Shown: one piece after another, positions 5,268 to 6,107 of the stretch
Layout: every line of letters begins with the position of its first letter
How positions within the stretch are numbered: position 1 is the stretch's first letter
Assembly: GCA_016195395.1 (NCBI GenBank)
Contig: JACPZR010000014.1
Location: 1-6,107, forward strand
Direction: 5' to 3'
Source: Spirochaetia bacterium
GTDB lineage: Bacteria > Spirochaetota > Leptospirae > Leptospirales > Leptonemataceae
DNA: 6,107 bases
The notes under the pieces: generated by a model
The model's database searches: none
Told to the model about the DNA's origin: nothing
What the model saw: only the letters and a program-made list of their open reading frames with translations
Made by a program: the position numbers and the translations under genes

Positions 5268-6107
5268 GGCCAAAAGGACGTATGCGGGGACGTGGCCCAC
5301 GTGTTCTACGTAAACGTTGTGGCTCTCTTCAAGTTCAAAGTCGCTTTTGAGTATCTGGTAGGTTTCTCTGCAGACCAGAACGCGGCGCGGCAAAGCCCGC
5401 ATCATCAGTCCGCTTGCCATCGTCATTGTCTTGTCTTCAAAGTCATAGTAGGCGTGCCGTCCCTCCACCATGGCGGTGCGAATGCTGCCGGCGCATATCC
5501 CCGCCCTGAATGTGGACGGGCCGGCGTGGATCATCCGGTCGTTGAACGTCTTTGACAATGCCAGACAGAATTCCGCCGAGCGCATCACGGATTCTTTTTC
5601 ATTGGCGCCGGACAGAGCCACGAGCATGTAGGAGAACGGCGATGTGCGCGTGATTGCAAGGCCGTGCCTCATGGCCGACTCTGACGTCATCAGGTTCAAA
5701 TCCGGCACTCCGTGAGGAACGTCCGCGTGGTCAGCCGCCGGCAGGGTGAACTCCAGAAATACCACGCAGGCCTGGACGTTATCCGATGCCGAACGCTCCC
5801 CCGCGCTCAGGAGTTCTTCGGCACTTGCCGGTGAGATAGCATTCAATAGAAGGCTGTACGACCGGACGGCTTCCAGCTCCGCTCTGTGCTTTTCAATGAA
5901 GGCATGTCGCTCAGCGGTCTCTTTGGCGAAGGTGGCCAGTGCCACGACAGTGACTGCGGAGAAGAGGAGCAGGCTGTCCATAACGGCCTTTTGAAATGCG
6001 GGCTGTTGTGTCTGAAGATATGCAAAGGCGGTGGCAAGAATGACGTTAGCGAAGACGCCGCGGATAAACTGGCCGCGTGTCAGAAGAGGAAAGAAAATTA
6101 CAACGGA
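5256..6107 (-). CDS. Membrane-anchored class III cyclase homologue, probably catalytically dead; 5' end cut by window edge
   Basis: The frame is open from the right edge to the TGA at 5256-5258, giving 283 visible residues; the N-terminus lies outside. An ATG at 5979-5981 exists, but the open, hydrophobic text upstream (FFPLLTRGQF, then ANVILATAFAYL) shows the gene extends further. Visible order: end of one hydrophobic segment (1-9), transmembrane helices at about 15-33 and 43-60, a charged signalling helix (62-82), the linker LLLNAISPASAEELLSAGE that precedes the catalytic domain in many adenylate cyclases, then the cyclase-homology domain (about 110-255). Correspondences: CVVFLEFT for the usual FADIVGFT, SPFSYMLVALSG for the GDAYMAVFG region, FRAGICAG for the RIGIHTG strand, YYDFEDKTMTMASGLM for the YDVWGDTVNLASRM stretch. 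Both metal-binding Asp positions are replaced (Glu and, by my alignment, Phe), and the Asn and Arg of NxAxR become Thr and Gly. It is therefore predicted not to make cAMP. A regulatory or sensory role is inference. Confidence 0.75.
   Translation of the reverse strand, partial: SVVIFFPLLTRGQFIRGVFANVILATAFAYLQTQQPAFQKAVMDSLLLFSAVTVVALATFAKETAERHAFIEKHRAELEAVRSYSLLLNAISPASAEELLSAGERSASDNVQACVVFLEFTLPAADHADVPHGVPDLNLMTSESAMRHGLAITRTSPFSYMLVALSGANEKESVMRSAEFCLALSKTFNDRMIHAGPSTFRAGICAGSIRTAMVEGRHAYYDFEDKTMTMASGLMMRALPRRVLVCRETYQILKSDFELEESHNVYVEHVGHVPAYVLLAKRS

Noticed and set aside
5265..5274. TTTGGCCAAA palindrome at the end of the cyclase-like gene.
   Set aside because: It lies within codons for LLAK near the C-terminus and is too short to call a site.
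4657..5313. Plus-strand open frame of 218 codons overlapping pit.
   Set aside because: It is a frame-shadow of the Pit gene, whose signature motifs are in the other frame; the product is Arg/Gly-rich without recognisable features.

Overview
The window looks like ordinary chromosome from a Gram-negative (diderm) bacterium. An outer-membrane FadL-type barrel with a signal peptide implies an outer membrane. Base composition is moderately GC-rich by eye. None of the five visible start codons has a convincing Shine-Dalgarno sequence, which hints at a lineage that relies little on SD pairing, but five starts are too few to name a phylum. I see no mobile element, CRISPR array, tRNA, rRNA or phage gene.

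Layout. On the minus strand, read right to left from 3405 to the left edge, lies a lipid-related set. It holds a PlsC-type 1-acylglycerol-3-phosphate acyltransferase (2683-3405), a FadL/OmpP1/TodX-family outer-membrane transporter (1073-2488, or to 2509), and a second, distantly related lysophospholipid-acyltransferase-like protein (984 to beyond base 1, C-terminus cut off). A good intrinsic terminator separates the last two. The 170-190 base gap between the first two carries inverted repeats, a CRP-like half-site pair and candidate promoters, so the three genes are probably not one simple operon.

On the plus strand, divergent from plsC, is a tight two-gene phosphate unit: a DUF47/PhoU-like helical protein (3537-4154) overlapping by four bases (ATGA) a Pit-type inorganic phosphate transporter (4151-5197). 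A hairpin follows the transporter.

Convergent to it on the minus strand is the 3' part of a membrane-anchored class III nucleotidyl-cyclase homologue (5256 to beyond 6107, N-terminus cut off). Its catalytic residues look lost, so it is probably a pseudo-cyclase.

How they fit together: FadL would import long-chain fatty acids or other hydrophobic compounds, and the two acyltransferases would place acyl chains on glycerolipids or related acceptors. DUF47 plus Pit is a widespread low-affinity phosphate uptake pair. The cyclase-like protein has no obvious link to either set. I do not see a clear new multi-gene system. The most unusual items are the degenerate membrane cyclase, the regulatory-looking gap before fadL, and the atypical spacing in the first acyltransferase's HxxxxD-type motif.
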